From NCBI GenBank assembly GCA_020809705.1, contig CP085834.1, positions 3,968,001 to 4,032,000 on the forward strand: 64,000 bases of DNA, read 5' to 3'. The notes under the pieces are model-generated. The model made no database searches and had not been told where the DNA came from. It was given only the letters and a program-made list of their open reading frames with translations. The stretch is from Calonectria ilicicola (lineage: Eukaryota > Ascomycota > Sordariomycetes > Hypocreales > Nectriaceae). Of this stretch, positions 32,370 through 47,635 are shown in pieces; position 1 is the stretch's first letter; every line of letters begins with the position of its first letter. A program made the position numbers and the translations under genes.

Positions 32370-35300
32370 GAGGCTAGTGTTAGCTCACACTAAATTGACA
32401 CTTAAATTAATTAGTAAAAATATATAAACTAGAACCTACTTACTAATAAGAATATTAAACTAATATTTTACCTAATTAATACTTTTCTTACTTTTTCTAA
32501 CTAGTAAAGATTATAACTAGTATAAGAAAATTAGTATATTTTATAATGAAAGTAATATTATAAATAAATTAATTAAATACTTTTTAATAGAAATATTAAC
32601 TTTAATTATTTAATTTAGTTATAATTAATAAATTAAATTAATAATTTAAATAATAGTTTTAAAGGTAATTATAATAAATATAGATAAAGATTATTTATTA
32701 TTATAATAGTTTAATTAATTTCTAACTTAATGGATTAATTAAAATAAAGAGTTTATTATTAATAAAATAACTAAGTATATTATAATAAAATAAAGTAATA
32801 AAAGTATTATATTAAATAATAATTAATTATAATTAAGGTAATTAAATTATATTAAAAGTTAATTAATTTTATTTTTTATAATAAAATCTAATTTATTTAT
32901 ATATTATTATTTTATTTTAGTATATATAGTATATTTAATATACTAAGTATAATATTTTTATACTTATTATAATAATTATTTTTATTACTTTTTTTAATTA
33001 GTTATATATAGTTATAAAGTAGTTGATTTTTTATAAAGTAGTTGATTTTTTATAAAGTATAATATTTTACTATTTTAAATTACTTTAAATATAATATAAT
33101 TTATAATATAATATCTTCTTTTTATTAGTTTTATTCTTCAAGTTAGTATAATAAATTATTATAATCTTATTATATATATTATTTAAACTTAAATTTATAA
33201 TTATTTTATTATATTAATATTATATTAAGTAAAATAATAAATGTATTTTTTATTTATAAGAATTATAAAATTAAAGATTTTATTAATTATATTAGTCTTT
33301 TTAAAACTTTTATTATAATTTATATATATTATATAAATATTAGCTTTTTTTATATAATAAATAAAGGCTTAATTTATTATTTTAAATATATTTAAAATTA
33401 TAAAAATTATAATTATATAAATATAAAAAATATAATTTATATATATTTTTATTATTTTTTATTTAATTAACTTTAATATATTAATAATAATAATTCTTTA
33501 TATTATAAAAGAAAAAGAAAAGTTATATTAATAGTATTTAAAAATATAAAGTAAGTTAAATTTATTATATATTTTTTTAAAAGCTTTTTAAAAGATTATT
33601 TTAAAAATTTAATTTTAAATAATAGTAGTATTTATTAAATTAAAATATTTAAATAAATTAAAGGATAATTTAAAAGAAAGAGATATTAAAATAGTAAAAG
33701 TAATAAAAGTTAAAATTATAATAAAAGAAAGTTCTTTTTTATAAATAATATTTCTTACTTTATTTATTATATATATATATATTTTTATTTTTTATTATTA
33801 TCTTATTCTTCTTTTTCTTATTAAACACTTTTTAAATCTTTATAATATTACTTCTTTTTTAACTTTTTATAATACTTACTTATTATAAATAATTTACTAA
33901 CTAAGCGTTTACTAAATAATTATTAAATAATTACTCTTATTTTTATTATATTATATAGAAATATAACAATCTTTCCCTTATCTATTATTAAAGATCTATT
34001 AATACTTATTATATTTACTATAAAAAAGCTAGCCAATCTTATAGTATAATATATTTATTTTTATTAAATATTCTATATATAGTTGTTACTAACTTAACTA
34101 GATTCCTTAAAAGCTTATTAGCACTATAGTCTAGTACTAGAATTTCCTAACCAAACTTAATATATATAATACTACCAAATATAATAAAAATAATAATAAT
34201 ACCCTTAAGCCCTTAATAAATATTAGCTACTAATATCTTAATTAAGCTATATATACTACTATTAATTTTTAATATTATATTAAAAATAGTATTAAAAGTA
34301 TAACCAATATTTATAAAATATTTAATAAATAATTATCTTTATATTTATTATAAAAAACTATTATTTAATATAAATTAATAATATTAAATTTTTAAATTTA
34401 AATAAATACCTTTATTTTATATTTAATAAGTATTTTATTAATTTATTATAATATAACTTTATTCTTATTAATATTAAAGACTTATACCTTTACTTAATCT
34501 TTATTATCCTCTTTTATATTTATAATAATAATATTATTATAATTATTAAATATTTATTAAATACTTTTAATTAAGCTAAGTTTATTTATATTCTTAATAT
34601 TATAAAAGATTCTTTATTTTAATTTATTATTATATAAAAGTATAAAATCTTATATACTTTAACTACTATTATAGATTATTATAACTTTATTTATATTATT
34701 AAGTATATTAGGAAATCTCTTATTTAGCAGAGAGCAATTAGTATATCTTTATATTATATTTAGGAGAAGAAGGAGTCTAAGATTATAGAATCTATTATCT
34801 CTAAGACTAAGTCTAAGCCTGTGCCTAATAATATACCTCTACTACCTGCTAGCTATAGTTATAGTGGATGTGGTGGTTATTTTTATAATTATTTCTATAG
34901 TTATAATTATGGTGTTTTTTTTAGGTACCTATTTATTAAGCTATTATTAAGTCTTTACTAGGTGCCCTCTAGCTATTACCTTAGTGGTTTGTATATGTGT
35001 TTATGCCTATAGGCATATTAGTTAGTAACTATCTTACTAGCTATTTATTATACCTTTACTATATTTTTTATTTTATATTATTATTCTATTTTTTATATAT
35101 ATATTTATATTATTTATAATATTTTTATATTATTTATAAAGTATTTTATAAGTATTTAATAGATTTTTATATATTATATTCTACTAGCTAGCCTATTTAC
35201 TTAACTTAGTAAAATAACTATTCTTTATTTTCCTTATAATTTATAATTTCCTTTACTTCTTACTTTTCCTCTTTTTTCTTTAATTTAAGGAAAGTAGTTA

Positions 35301-35999
35301 TACTTTTATTATTTATTTATTAAGATTATAATTATAATTTTAATAATAAGATTAAGAATATATTATATATATATTAGTATTACTTTAATAGATATATCTT
35401 ATATATTTATTTTCTTATTTTTTTTAATTATTATTTTAATAAATTATAATACTAATTTCTTATTTTTAAAATAGAAATATTTAATTAATAACTTAATAAT
35501 ATTCTTTAATTTATATTCTTTAGCTTAATAGTATTAATTATAATACTTAGATTATATTTTTATAGTAGATTATTAATATTTTTAAACTTATTTTTATATT
35601 TAATAAAAGATTATTAAATATTTATTAACTTTTTATATTTTAATTTTAGTATATTTAAAGATATAAGCTATTACTTTAAAATAATATTTATAAAGTACTT
35701 ATATTAAAGAAATTTCAATAATATTATATATACTATTATTATATATAAACTTTACTTTAGATAATTAAATTATTTATTATTTTAGTAAGTCTTTTATATA
35801 TATTTAGAGATATTTTTCTAGTATTTAGTAAGTTTATTTTATCTAACTATCTATTTATAAATAATATATAGTAGATAGTTAGTAAGCAATTATTTATTTT
35901 TTTATAAGTTTAGCTTAAAACTTATTAATAATTAACTTATTTTTATTATTTATAATTCCTTTTAATATTTTAAATTTATATTTAATATTTTTATAAAGG

Positions 36000-38900
36000 A
36001 TTTATATAAGCTAAATTATATTAAGTGTTTTTCTTATTAATAAAAAGATTATATATTTGATTATATAATATATAATAATTAAGATTATATTATATTCTTT
36101 ATTATTTACTTAGATATTACTTAATAACCTTATAATAAAATCTATATTAATTTCTTAGAATAGGTGTGCTAGTAGGGGAAGTAATTATAATTATTTATAT
36201 AACTTATATCTTAGTAAGCGCTTACCTTAGTATACTTAATACCTTATTATATAATCTTTAATATTATTAATTATATTTTTTTAATAGAATTTATAGTTAA
36301 TTAGCTTAAGTATCTTATATGCTCTTATATGCTTTAATCTTAGGTTATTATAATACCTTCTTAAGATTTCTTTTTTTATAATATATTAATCTAGGATTAT
36401 TAATCTTTCTTTATAAAAAAGAGTGCCTTATTTATTAAGATAATATTTTTCTTATTTATTAACTATTTTATAAGCTTTTTTTATTTTTTATTAATAATAT
36501 TAATTATTAGCTTACAATTCTTTAACTAAGTCTTCCAACTTATATAAAGATTATAATAAAAATACTATTTTACCTTATATAAGTTCCTTTATAATAGGGC
36601 ATAGGATATATTAGTCTAGGCCAATAACCCTAGCTTTAAGTAAGTCCTTATAGCTCTTTATAACTACTTTTTATTAAGTATTCTCTAAGTGCTTATTAAT
36701 ATAATCTATTATTCCTCTAGCTTATATTATAATTATAAAAATATATATTATATATTATATTAGATTAAGGGGTTCTAAGGCCTAACTCTAATCTAAGGAT
36801 AAGAAAATCTCTCTTAAGCTAGCTTAAGTGGCTTATATATATACTTAGGTGCTCTTATACTTTTTTTAAGATTGGTAATTATTTATTATATATTTAATTA
36901 TAATTTATTAATTAATATTAGTTTTTTTATTAAAGTAAATAATATATTATAATAAGTTATTTTATTTAATATATAATTAGATCTTCTAAAGAGCCTATTA
37001 GTAGGGTTTATTTTCTTTAGTTTATATTTAATATTAAAGTTAAATAATATAAGTTTATATATTTAATAAGTAAGTCTTTTTTAAAGATTTTATATAAAAG
37101 TAGATATTACTTTTATTAAAGTAATATAATCTATTAATAATATAAATTTATTAAATAACCTTAGTAAATAATAGTTTTAATACTTTAAGCTTTTTATAAT
37201 AATTAAAAGTTTTTATTAGCCTATAATCTAATATTACTTTATATTTATAAACTTCTATAACTAATAAATAATTAATTATTATTAATCTACCTATAATTAA
37301 AATAATATATTTAAAATAGTTTTAATTAATATATCTATCTTTATATATATAAATAATTTAAGATTCTAATATTAAAGAATAATTATTAAGTAAAAAGTAT
37401 ATTAAAGCTCTTTTAATACTTTTTATACTTTTAAAAGCTATATAAATTCTTTTATTTTATAATCTTTTTTATTATCTTTAAATAAGGCTATAATAGGCTT
37501 TATAATTTTTAAATATTTTAAAATAAACTTCCTATAAAAATTATAAAAGCCTAAGAAGATTTATACTTTTTTAAAATTAATTAATATAAGTTACTTAATA
37601 ATCACTTAAACTTACACTAGATCTATTTTAATTCTCTCTTATATAATAATATAGCCTAAGAACTTAATCTTCTATTAGTAAAAGGTATACTTAGATAGCT
37701 TAGTATATAGCTAGGCTGCTTATAGCCTTTACAAGATCTCTTTAATATTTTATATATATTAATCTTAGTCCTAGGAATAAATAATAATATTATTTAAATA
37801 TATAATATAATATATATTTAATAATCTAATAAGTATTTAATAAATATATACTTAGAAAGTAATAAGTGTATTAATAAGCTTAAATAACATTATTATATAT
37901 TAAAAATGGCTATATTATATATAAAAAGTAATCTTTTAATAATTAGTGGATTTAATATTAATATAATAATATATATTTTAAAAATCTATTTTAATAATTT
38001 ATTTTACTTTTATAAAATAATCTAATAAATTATTAATTAATAATAAAAAATAATAATTCTTAATTATTATTATATTTAATTCTTTATAATTAATATATAA
38101 TCTTAAAATACTATCTTTCTTAAATATAAAAAAGATTAATACTCCTACTTCACTAATTAAAAGTTCTATTTAATTACTTACTATATTCTTTATAATATAA
38201 TTCTATAATATCTTTTATTATTTTCTATTAATAAAATAAATTAATCTATATAATAGCTTTTTTCTTCTTAAAAATTAATAATATATTCTACTTTTTTTAA
38301 TATATTCTACTTTTTTTAATATAAATAATTTCTTTATAATTTTTTTATTAAATACTTATATATTATCTTTTAATTTTATAAATAATATAACTTCTTCTTC
38401 CTAAATTTTCTTACTAAGGGCAGCTATTAGCTATTTATCTAACATAAATATACTATAAATATACATTATTTAAGCTTACTTATTATTCTTTATTAACTCT
38501 TTTACAAAAAACTCTACATCTATAATAAAAATCAACTTATAATTCTCCAAGCAAGTCTTTATATCTATAACAATACCCTCCTTACCTATTAACCTAATAG
38601 ACAATAGGATATTATTAGCTCCATTAGGTTTAATAGCTTTAATAAGTGCTCGCCAAATCTTCTATAAAAATCCTCTAGAGTTGATTAAAAAGAAGATTAG
38701 TTAATAAACTTACCTTAGAGGCTTCTTAGTCCTATTATAGCTTATAAGACTTAACATCTTTTAATCAACTATCTCTTTAAGCCTTAGCCTAATCACTAGT
38801 CTTATATTAATAAGATTAATTTATATACTTATATTTATATTTACTTTAATTATTTTTTTATTAAATATTTAAAGAATAATTATTTTACCTTTAATAATAT
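36000..38900 (-). mobile_element. Ty3/gypsy pol relic (RT to integrase)
   Basis: Edges are approximate. On the minus strand, 37800-37774 reads YLNNIIIYS (family YLDDILIYS). Upstream is LFKLINT (family PFGLTNAP), and 80 codons downstream IFLGFYNFYRKFI at 37560-37522. These spacings equal those of intact gypsy reverse transcriptases. Further downstream, near 36120-36200, EINIDFIIRLLS matches the integrase segment EISMDFITGLPPS. The order RT then integrase is gypsy-like. Stops are frequent and most changes are G-to-A or C-to-T, including both catalytic Asp to Asn. No LTRs could be assigned with confidence. Confidence 0.8.
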
Positions 38901-40849
38901 TCCTTATAAAAACTATTTTTAATTTTAATATTAAAATATTAAATTTAGTTTTTATACTTTTTTATTTTTTAAAAAATCTAATTTCTTAATTTTAATATTA
39001 ATAATTTATATTTATATTTTTAATTATATTAGCTTAATTAAGGATTATTTTATATTTTATTAGAATTAATTATATTTAAAATTAAGATAATTTTATTTAT
39101 TATTATTAAAGTATTATATAATAAAATAGCTTCTTATTAAGCCCTTTTTAAATATTTATTATTAATAAATATTTAAAGTAAAGAAGTTTCAATATCCTTT
39201 ACTTTAAGATCTTTCTTTAGATTTTTAATTTTATATATATTTATTTTTTAAATATTTATAATATTAATTTAAAGATTAGAACTTTTTTATACTTTTTTAG
39301 ATTATTTTTAAATATAATTTTTTATTTTAATTATTTCTTAACTATTTAATACTATTATATATATAAGGCTATAATTATTCTATCTTATAGGCTACTTTCT
39401 TAACTTTCTATAATAAGATCTATAGCCACCTTATTTCCTTCTTTAGGTCCTTATTTAACTTATAATAATACTAGTGGGCTAAGTTAGGCCTATCTTCTAA
39501 GTCTTAGATACCTAGGGATATATAAATAATGCTTTATATATTAAAATAATCTATTAATAACTACTTATTATCTTATTATAGATCTAGAAGATTATCTTTT
39601 AATTATATTTTTTAAGATTTTAAGTTAATATGCTTTTTATAGATAAAGTTTAGAAAATTTTATTAGGAAAGATTATTAAGATTTATAGTATGATTTTTTT
39701 ATTAGATTTATAGATAGTAAGAGAATCTAATTATAGTTTATTTAATCTTTTATAAATCTAAGTAATCTTTTTATAAATTATTCTCTAACTTTATTATATA
39801 TATCTAATTATTAACTTATATATTAATTATATTATTTTAAAGGATAATATAATTATAAATTAATAACTTATTCTAATCTTTTCTTAATATATAATATAAT
39901 TAATTTATTATTTTTTATAATATCTTTATTTAAGCTATTTACTATTAAATTATAATTTATAATAAAGTTTAAAACCCTTTTCCTTTTATTATATATTCTT
40001 TATATAAAATAAGTAATAAATAATCATTATACCCTATAAATCTATATAATATATCCACTCTCTCTAAACCTTCTTATTTTAATCTTCTTATTAAGAAAGG
40101 CCTAAGGCTATAAGGTTTATATCTTAAGTCTAAGATATAACTATTTAATATATACTTATATTATTACTTATTTAATTTCTTAAGCCTTTACTTTATATTT
40201 AAATCTAATGCTTTTATTTATTATTTATTCTATACTTATTTATTAATAAAGACTAAAAGCTTAATTATTAAAGTTAATTAATCTTCTATAATACTTAAAT
40301 ATTTTAATAAAATATAGATTCTTTAAGATAGTTTAAATATTATATTTATATATAATATATTTAAAAGATATTTATTATAATTATTTATAATTTATATACT
40401 TATAATAATTATATTAATTATTTAAAAGAATATAAAAATTAAAGAATTATAAAGATTATTAATTAAAATAATCTTAAAAGTTATAGAATAGATTGTATTA
40501 TAGTATATAGATTTTAACTTAGTAAGTGTTCCTTAATTACTTGCTGAAATTCTCTATTAGATTAAGTAGGTTGTATGCTATTTCCAGCCACAGTGGCGCT
40601 GGGATCTCAATTGTCCTTATAATTAATTCTTTTTTCTTATTTATTAAAGGAATACTTTTAATATTTTTAAATAATATATAAGATATTTAATAGATTCTTA
40701 GATTGTTTTTTTATAATCTTTTTATTTAATTTTAAATTTCTTATTTTTCTCTCTTTTTTATAGGATTTTATTGATTTTCTATTAGTTTTTTAGGTTTTTT
40801 ATTTATAATTTATAACTAGGTTTTATATTAATTTAAATATTACTATTAA

Positions 40850-41620
40850 ATTAATAATTGTATTTTTATTAAATATTAAATGAAAAAAAAGCATTTTTAA
40901 TTACTTAGATAAGTACTATTTAGCCTTCCTTTTTTCTTAACTTTAAAATCACCTTTCTTAATTTTTATAAATAAATCTTACTTCTCTTTAAATCTTATTT
41001 ATCTAGTTCTTATATTTATCACTAATAATATCTACTATAAAACTCTTTTTTTAAATTTAGATTTTTAAATTTAAATTTATTATATTTTTATATTCTTTTT
41101 TTAAGATTTAATATTCTTTTTTAATAAATTTTTAATTATTTATATTAAAATTATTAATAAAAATATAAAATATTTAAAATTTATATATAATAAGTCTTAT
41201 TTTTTAATAAATTATAAAATTAATTTTAAAATTTATATTTAATTTATTTTTAATAAATTTTAATTAATATTTAATATATAATATAAAAGATAATTATATA
41301 TAAAAAGTGCTATTAATATATTTTTTAATAAATAAGTAATTTTAATTATAAAAGATATAATATTTAAATAATATTATATTAAAAGTAATAAAGAATATAT
41401 ATTAAGATTTATAGTTTTAATAAAAGAAATTATTTTAAGTATAATTATTTAAGTTTTTATAAAAGTAATCTTATTATAAAGTTAATTATATCTTAGTTAA
41501 GTAAATTATATAACTAAACTTAATTATATTTACTATTATTATAACTTTAAAGCTTTCTTTAAATTAAAGCCTATAATTTACTAAAATTATTATTAAATTT
41601 TAATAATAAAATATAAAAGA
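40850..41620 (+). repeat. About 0.73-kb dispersed repeat, copy A
   Basis: Starts around TTATTAAATATTAAATG and GCATTTTTAATTACTTAGAT and ends around CTATAATTTACTAAAATTAT. The same sequence, with C/T and G/A changes, recurs at about 49830-50570 and, inverted, at about 52700-53465. It could be a solo LTR. Exact ends are blurred by AT-richness. Confidence 0.7.
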
Positions 41621-42050
41621 TAAAATAAACTTTAATATTATTTAAAAGATTAAGTTTATAGTTATTTTTTAATATTTTTCTTTTTATTAAGTAGGATTTA
41701 ATTTATATAAGGTTAATTTCTTTTATTTTATTATTTTATTATAAGGTTTTTTATTATTAAATAAACTATATTTTTCTTTAAAAAGATTAATTTTTTAGCT
41801 TTTTAAAATTATAATATCTTTTTATAATATTATAAATAAATTTAAGTTTAATTTTTATTTCTTTATATAGTTTTTTAAATTAGTTAATTTAATTATTATT
41901 TTTATTTAAATTATATTTTTTTAAAAAGGTTTAATAAGTATTTAATATAAAATTAAAGTTAACTTTTATTAGTATTATTTTAATATTATAATAATAAAAT
42001 ATATTATATATTAATTATATAATAAGTAACTTTTTTATTTAATTAATTTA

Positions 42051-42055
42051 TTTAT
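42051..42055. repeat. Target-site duplication TTTAT, left copy
   Basis: TTTAT directly precedes the 5' LTR and is repeated directly after the 3' LTR at 47821-47825. Five bases is the usual length for LTR elements. Confidence 0.85.
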
Positions 42056-42240
42056 TGTTGGAACCAGTCTGCAACAGCAGGCTCGGCTGCTTTAGGCAGC
42101 AGCCCTATGGGTCAGGTGACCCACGCACACACACATAAACACCACAGGCTAGCCTAGATAGATAAAAAACAAGCAAGATTCACACACACCCTAGAGACCT
42201 AGCATTAGTACTAAAACCCACCTTCCTTTTAAATCCAACA
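42056..42240 (+). repeat. 5' LTR of the copia-like element
   Basis: 185 bp, starting TGTTGGA and ending TCCAACA, a perfect 7-base terminal inversion. It is far richer in G+C than the internal region and retains many CpA steps, for example in CACGCACACACACAT. Confidence 0.93.
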
Positions 42241-45200
42241 CTAATTAGTAAAGGAATCTATAGATTAATTAAAATCTAAAGAAGAGATATTGGATGTAGT
42301 TGTAATAAGATGTGTTAAGAGAGAGATATATAGATGTTTTGTGAAAGGTAAGCTTTTTATAAGATTTAATGTAGATTTAAAAAGAAGAGCTTTTAGTAAA
42401 TTTTTTAGATTTTTTAAATTTTTTATTTATTATAAGAATTATTAAATTAAATAAAGATTAATATTTTAATTAAATTTAAAAATTAGAAATCTTTTTATTT
42501 ATTATATTATTATATTAATTTTTATTTATTTTAATAATTTTTTTTTATTATATTATTTTTATAATTATATTTATTAAATTTTATTTTTTTATAATTATCT
42601 TTTTATATATTTATTTGAAAAAATAAAAATAATAAATAAAAATATTTATTTTATATTTAATTTTAATTAATAATAAAATAAAAATAATCTTTTTACTTAG
42701 ATTTAAAAATATATTAATAAAAGAAATTAATAATTATATTACTTATATTATTAATATTTATAAATAATTTATTAAAGAAAATAATAAATTTATTAAAGTC
42801 TTTTAAAATAATTTCTAAAATTAAAAGAAGAAAGCTTTTATAAAAGAAATAGCTAGTTTAGTAAAAGAACTTTAAAATATTCTTTTTTTAAAAATATTAA
42901 TATTTTTAAAAATAAATTAAAAATTACCCTTAATCTTATTTGATTTTTATAAACTTAAATTATTATTTTTTTTATTAAATAAGGAAGATATCTATATCTA
43001 TATTATTAAAGAGAAATAAAAATAATATTATAATCCCTTCTTTATTAAAGATTCTTTTTATTTTAAATATAAATAAATTTATTATAAAGAAATTAATTAA
43101 ATTAAATAAAATATATATTAATAGTAATTAGTATATAAATAAACTTTATAGCTTTTAATTTATTAAAATTATTACTTTTAAAAATAAATATAAATATATT
43201 ATAATATTAAAAGATAGTTATATAAAAGTATTATTTATAATATTTAATAATAAGGTAAAAGAGTATTATATTAATTTCATTTTTAATAAAGAACTTTTAT
43301 ATAAAATAATATATAAGATAATTAAGATTTACTTTAAGACTTTTAATATAATCTAATATTATTATAATAAGTTATTAATAATAATATTTTATAATATAAT
43401 AAATAAGAATTCTAATAAAAGTATATTTAAGAATTTTAATATATTTATTAATAAGATTTACTAAATTTATTAAAGTATTTATAATTGTAATTAAAATAAT
43501 AAGGAACTTTATTAAACTCTCTTAATAATAATTAGTAGAGTTCTGGAGATTAGTATAGTTAAGTATTAGAATGTAAGGATTTTTAAAGGATTAATAGCTA
43601 ATATCTATAAGTTAATTAATATTACAAAAATAAATAGAAAGTTAAGTTTATAATATAATATTATTATTTATTTTATTAATTATTAATTTACTTAAAATAA
43701 ATAATATAATAATAATAATAACTAATTATATTAATTAAATTATTATTATTAATAATATAAATCTTAATATTATTTTATTTATAAAAAGATTAGATATTTT
43801 TTAATAAAATATTTAAAAAAAGAATACTAATAATATAAATAGAACTGGTTTAATGTATAAGAATATAAAACTCCCTTATTAAATAAGAAATACTAAGTTT
43901 TCCTTATATTATATAAAAAGATAGAAGATAATAATAATAATCTTAATATAATATTAAAGATTATTAAGGCATTTAAGCTATCTATAAAAGAAGAGCTTTA
44001 TATTAAAAATAATATTAAATATAATAAAGATTATTAGTATATTATTAATCTTATTAGCCCTATTAGAGGGATAGAATAATTCAATATAATAGCATACTTA
44101 TAAAAGGAGAATCTAATTATTATTTTTTATAAATAATTATTTAAATATACTTTAATAAAAAAGAATCTATATAAAGTTAAATATTTATTTAAGGAGAATA
44201 ATAATAATATATTCTTTATTAAAGAATATTACTTTAATAAGATCTTCTAAGATATTTTACTTAATATAGAAGCTATTAGTATATTTATAATAGATACCTT
44301 TTAGGTGGAAGTCCTATTAAAGCTAATATTATTACTTAAGATTAATTAAGTATTATATTATAATATTATATTTTTAAAGCTAGTTTTATAATATTAATAG
44401 AAATTATTTAAGTACTTATAATATTAAATACTATTAACTTTTATATTATTTTAATATTAATTCCCTTTTTCCTTTTTATTATCAATATAAACTAAATAAA
44501 TATTAAATTAAATAATCTTTAAAATATACTTATTTAAGGTAAAAAAGAGATATTAGTAATTAGATAATAAGGATATTTATAGTGGATACTTAAGGCTAAA
44601 GAATTAGTTGTATTTTATTTAATAGAGATAAAGTTATGCTAGATTTATTAATAATTTGGGTATTTTTTAGTTGATTATTTAAAGAAGATTTTAAAATATA
44701 TAAATTAAGAATTTAAGATTAAAATATTAAAAAAGCTTATAGAAATATACTAATATTATTAAATAAATGATAAGGCCTTAAGCTAGTTTAGATTTACCTT
44801 AAAAAATAATTATAAATTTAATTATAAAATTATTATTAATATTATCTAGATTAATAATAAGTTAGTATTTTATATTATTAATTTAACTATATTATTTTAA
44901 GTAGCTTACTTCTTTAAGCTAGATAGATAGAAGGTAAAGGATATATAGGATATATTATAAGTATACTAGATTAACAGCTACCTTAACCCCCTTAATTAGA
45001 TTATCTATAATATAGATAAGAATTTTATATCTAATGAATTCTATTAATATATTTAATTATTAGTAATTAATATTAAGAAAGTTCCTATTAAATTTTATTA
45101 TAATATTAGGAAGGTAGAATAATATTATAAATTATTAAAATAAGCTTATAATATTATTAAATAAGAACTTAAAGATATAATTATAAATTAATAAAAATTA

Positions 45201-47635
45201 TAAATAATAATTAAAACTATTAATAACTTTATTAACTTAAATAGACTTATACTAATACTTTTTATATTTAAAACCTACCCTTAAATAATAAATAATTCCC
45301 TATTTATATTTATTATAATATAATATATTAGAACTATATATAAAGTAATTAATAAAATATATAAAATATTAATAAAATAATAAATTAATAATATACTTAT
45401 TATATATAATAAACCTAATATAATACTAATCTATAAACTACTATTATAATTAAAAGTATATATATAATAAAAGAAGAAAGATTAGCAAAGCCCTTTTAAA
45501 TTAATTACTATAAATAAAAAGATATATATATTTAATATACTACATAAACTAATAAATTTTAAAATAATTATAATTAAACTATTCTATTATAATAATATAA
45601 AGAAAAAGCCCTACAAGATTGGAACTAATAATAATAATAGTAATAAAGATAAAGAGCTAATCTTATATTTACTTTAGACTAAGATTATAATAGTATTGAT
45701 TAAATAAGGTTATAGAAGATTATATAAAAATCTATAATTATTTATAGTTAATATTATAGTAATCTTAATTAAATAAGATTATAAAAGATTATAAAAATCT
45801 TAATTAATTAATTAAGTATTTTATATAAATAAAGGAATTAATAAGATTATTATTTATAATAAATTTAATATTATATATATTAATATAAAAGAAAAAGCTA
45901 ATTAGAATCTAAGTCTATAGCTCTATTAGAAAGGAAAGATTATAATATTAGGAAAATCTTATAAATTATCTAATTAAACTAAGATTAATATATTAATAGG
46001 CTATAATATCTTCTTACTTAAAATATATAATATAACTAAATATAAAAATAAGTAAATATTTAATATATAATTAGTATATAAGATTAAAGGTAAAGGAACT
46101 ATATTATTATATAAGAAGTTAAGATTAATTATCTAAGGATATAATAATAATAATAAATAATAAATTTTAATATAAGTATTAATAATTTAATATAATAGCT
46201 AATAATTGATTATTATAATTATATTATTATTAATAAAGATAGATATTTTTCTATAATTAAGAGATATTATATAGGTATATATATAATTGAATATAAAGCT
46301 AAATAGAACTATATTTATGTGCCTTTTTGAGTAGATAAAAGGCTACTTCTCTAAAAGTATAATTATAAGAATTATTAAATTACTTTATAATATTATAAAA
46401 GTTAGAATATATTAGTAAGTAATATACTTTAATTATTATTATAATAATCTTTAAATAATTATATTAATTTATAATTTATATTTATTTATTATAAAAATAG
46501 AAGAATTCTTTAATATTATAAAAATATAAATTAATAATATACTTAACTTTAATAATTAATAATTTTTTAATTTAAAAAAAATAAATTAAAGAAAGTAAAA
46601 TTTATAGCTAAGCTAAAATAGATCTTAATATAAAAATAGCCTCTTTTATTTAATAATTACAAACTAACCTATAATATTAATAAATACCTTAGCCTTAATT
46701 AAAAAGAATAAGTAAAGAAACTTAAGCTTATTAACTTAAAATCGGAAACTACTAGGTAAGAATATATTAAATAATAAGCCTAAGAAATATATATTATAAT
46801 AATCTATTAATTGGAGGTATTATTTAATTTATTAATTATAGTATAATATTAGGAACTATTTAATAAAAACTCTAAATAATTAAATAAGTAATTATAATAA
46901 TAAATTAATAATTAAAACTAAGAATTAAAATATATCTTAATTAATTTAAATATAATAAAACTTTTTATATTTATTAATAGATTATTTATTAATAATCTAG
47001 ATTTAAGCTTTTAAATTAGATATATAATTATAATTAATAATAAAAAAATAAATAATATAAAGTTTATAATAAAAGGAAATATTATTATATATAATTTTAT
47101 AAAAAGTTAATAAGTAATCTAAAGTACTTTAATATTTAAGCTATATAATATAATTTAAAAAACAAATATTACTTATATTTTTAATATTATACTTTAATTA
47201 ATTATAAATTAATTATATCTTTTATAAATCCTAATAATTATTTATATAAATTTACTTTCTTTTTATAAATATTTTATTAAGTTAGAAATAATAAAAAAAA
47301 GTATCTTATAATTAATATTATAGCTTTATAATAATTATATAAAAGATATAAAATATATAAAATATAATAAATTAATAATAATAATAATCTTATTAATACT
47401 ATAACAAAGATATCTTTAAATAAAACATTAAAATAACTTATTAATTCAAATAAAATAATAATCTATATTAAAAATTAAATTAAATATAATAATAAAAGAT
47501 TATAAATATTACTTACTTAAATATAAATATACCAATTTTTATACTACTATTCTATCTATTAATTTTATTAATTATATATACTTTCTTATTTTATATTTAA
47601 TATATTCTTTACTTACAAAAAGAGAAAGTTCCTAG

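Noticed and set aside
32221..32427. Open frame with a repeating LSLINP peptide
   Set aside because: It is produced by the 18-bp tandem repeat, runs into the AT-rich tract, and has no sign of being a gene.
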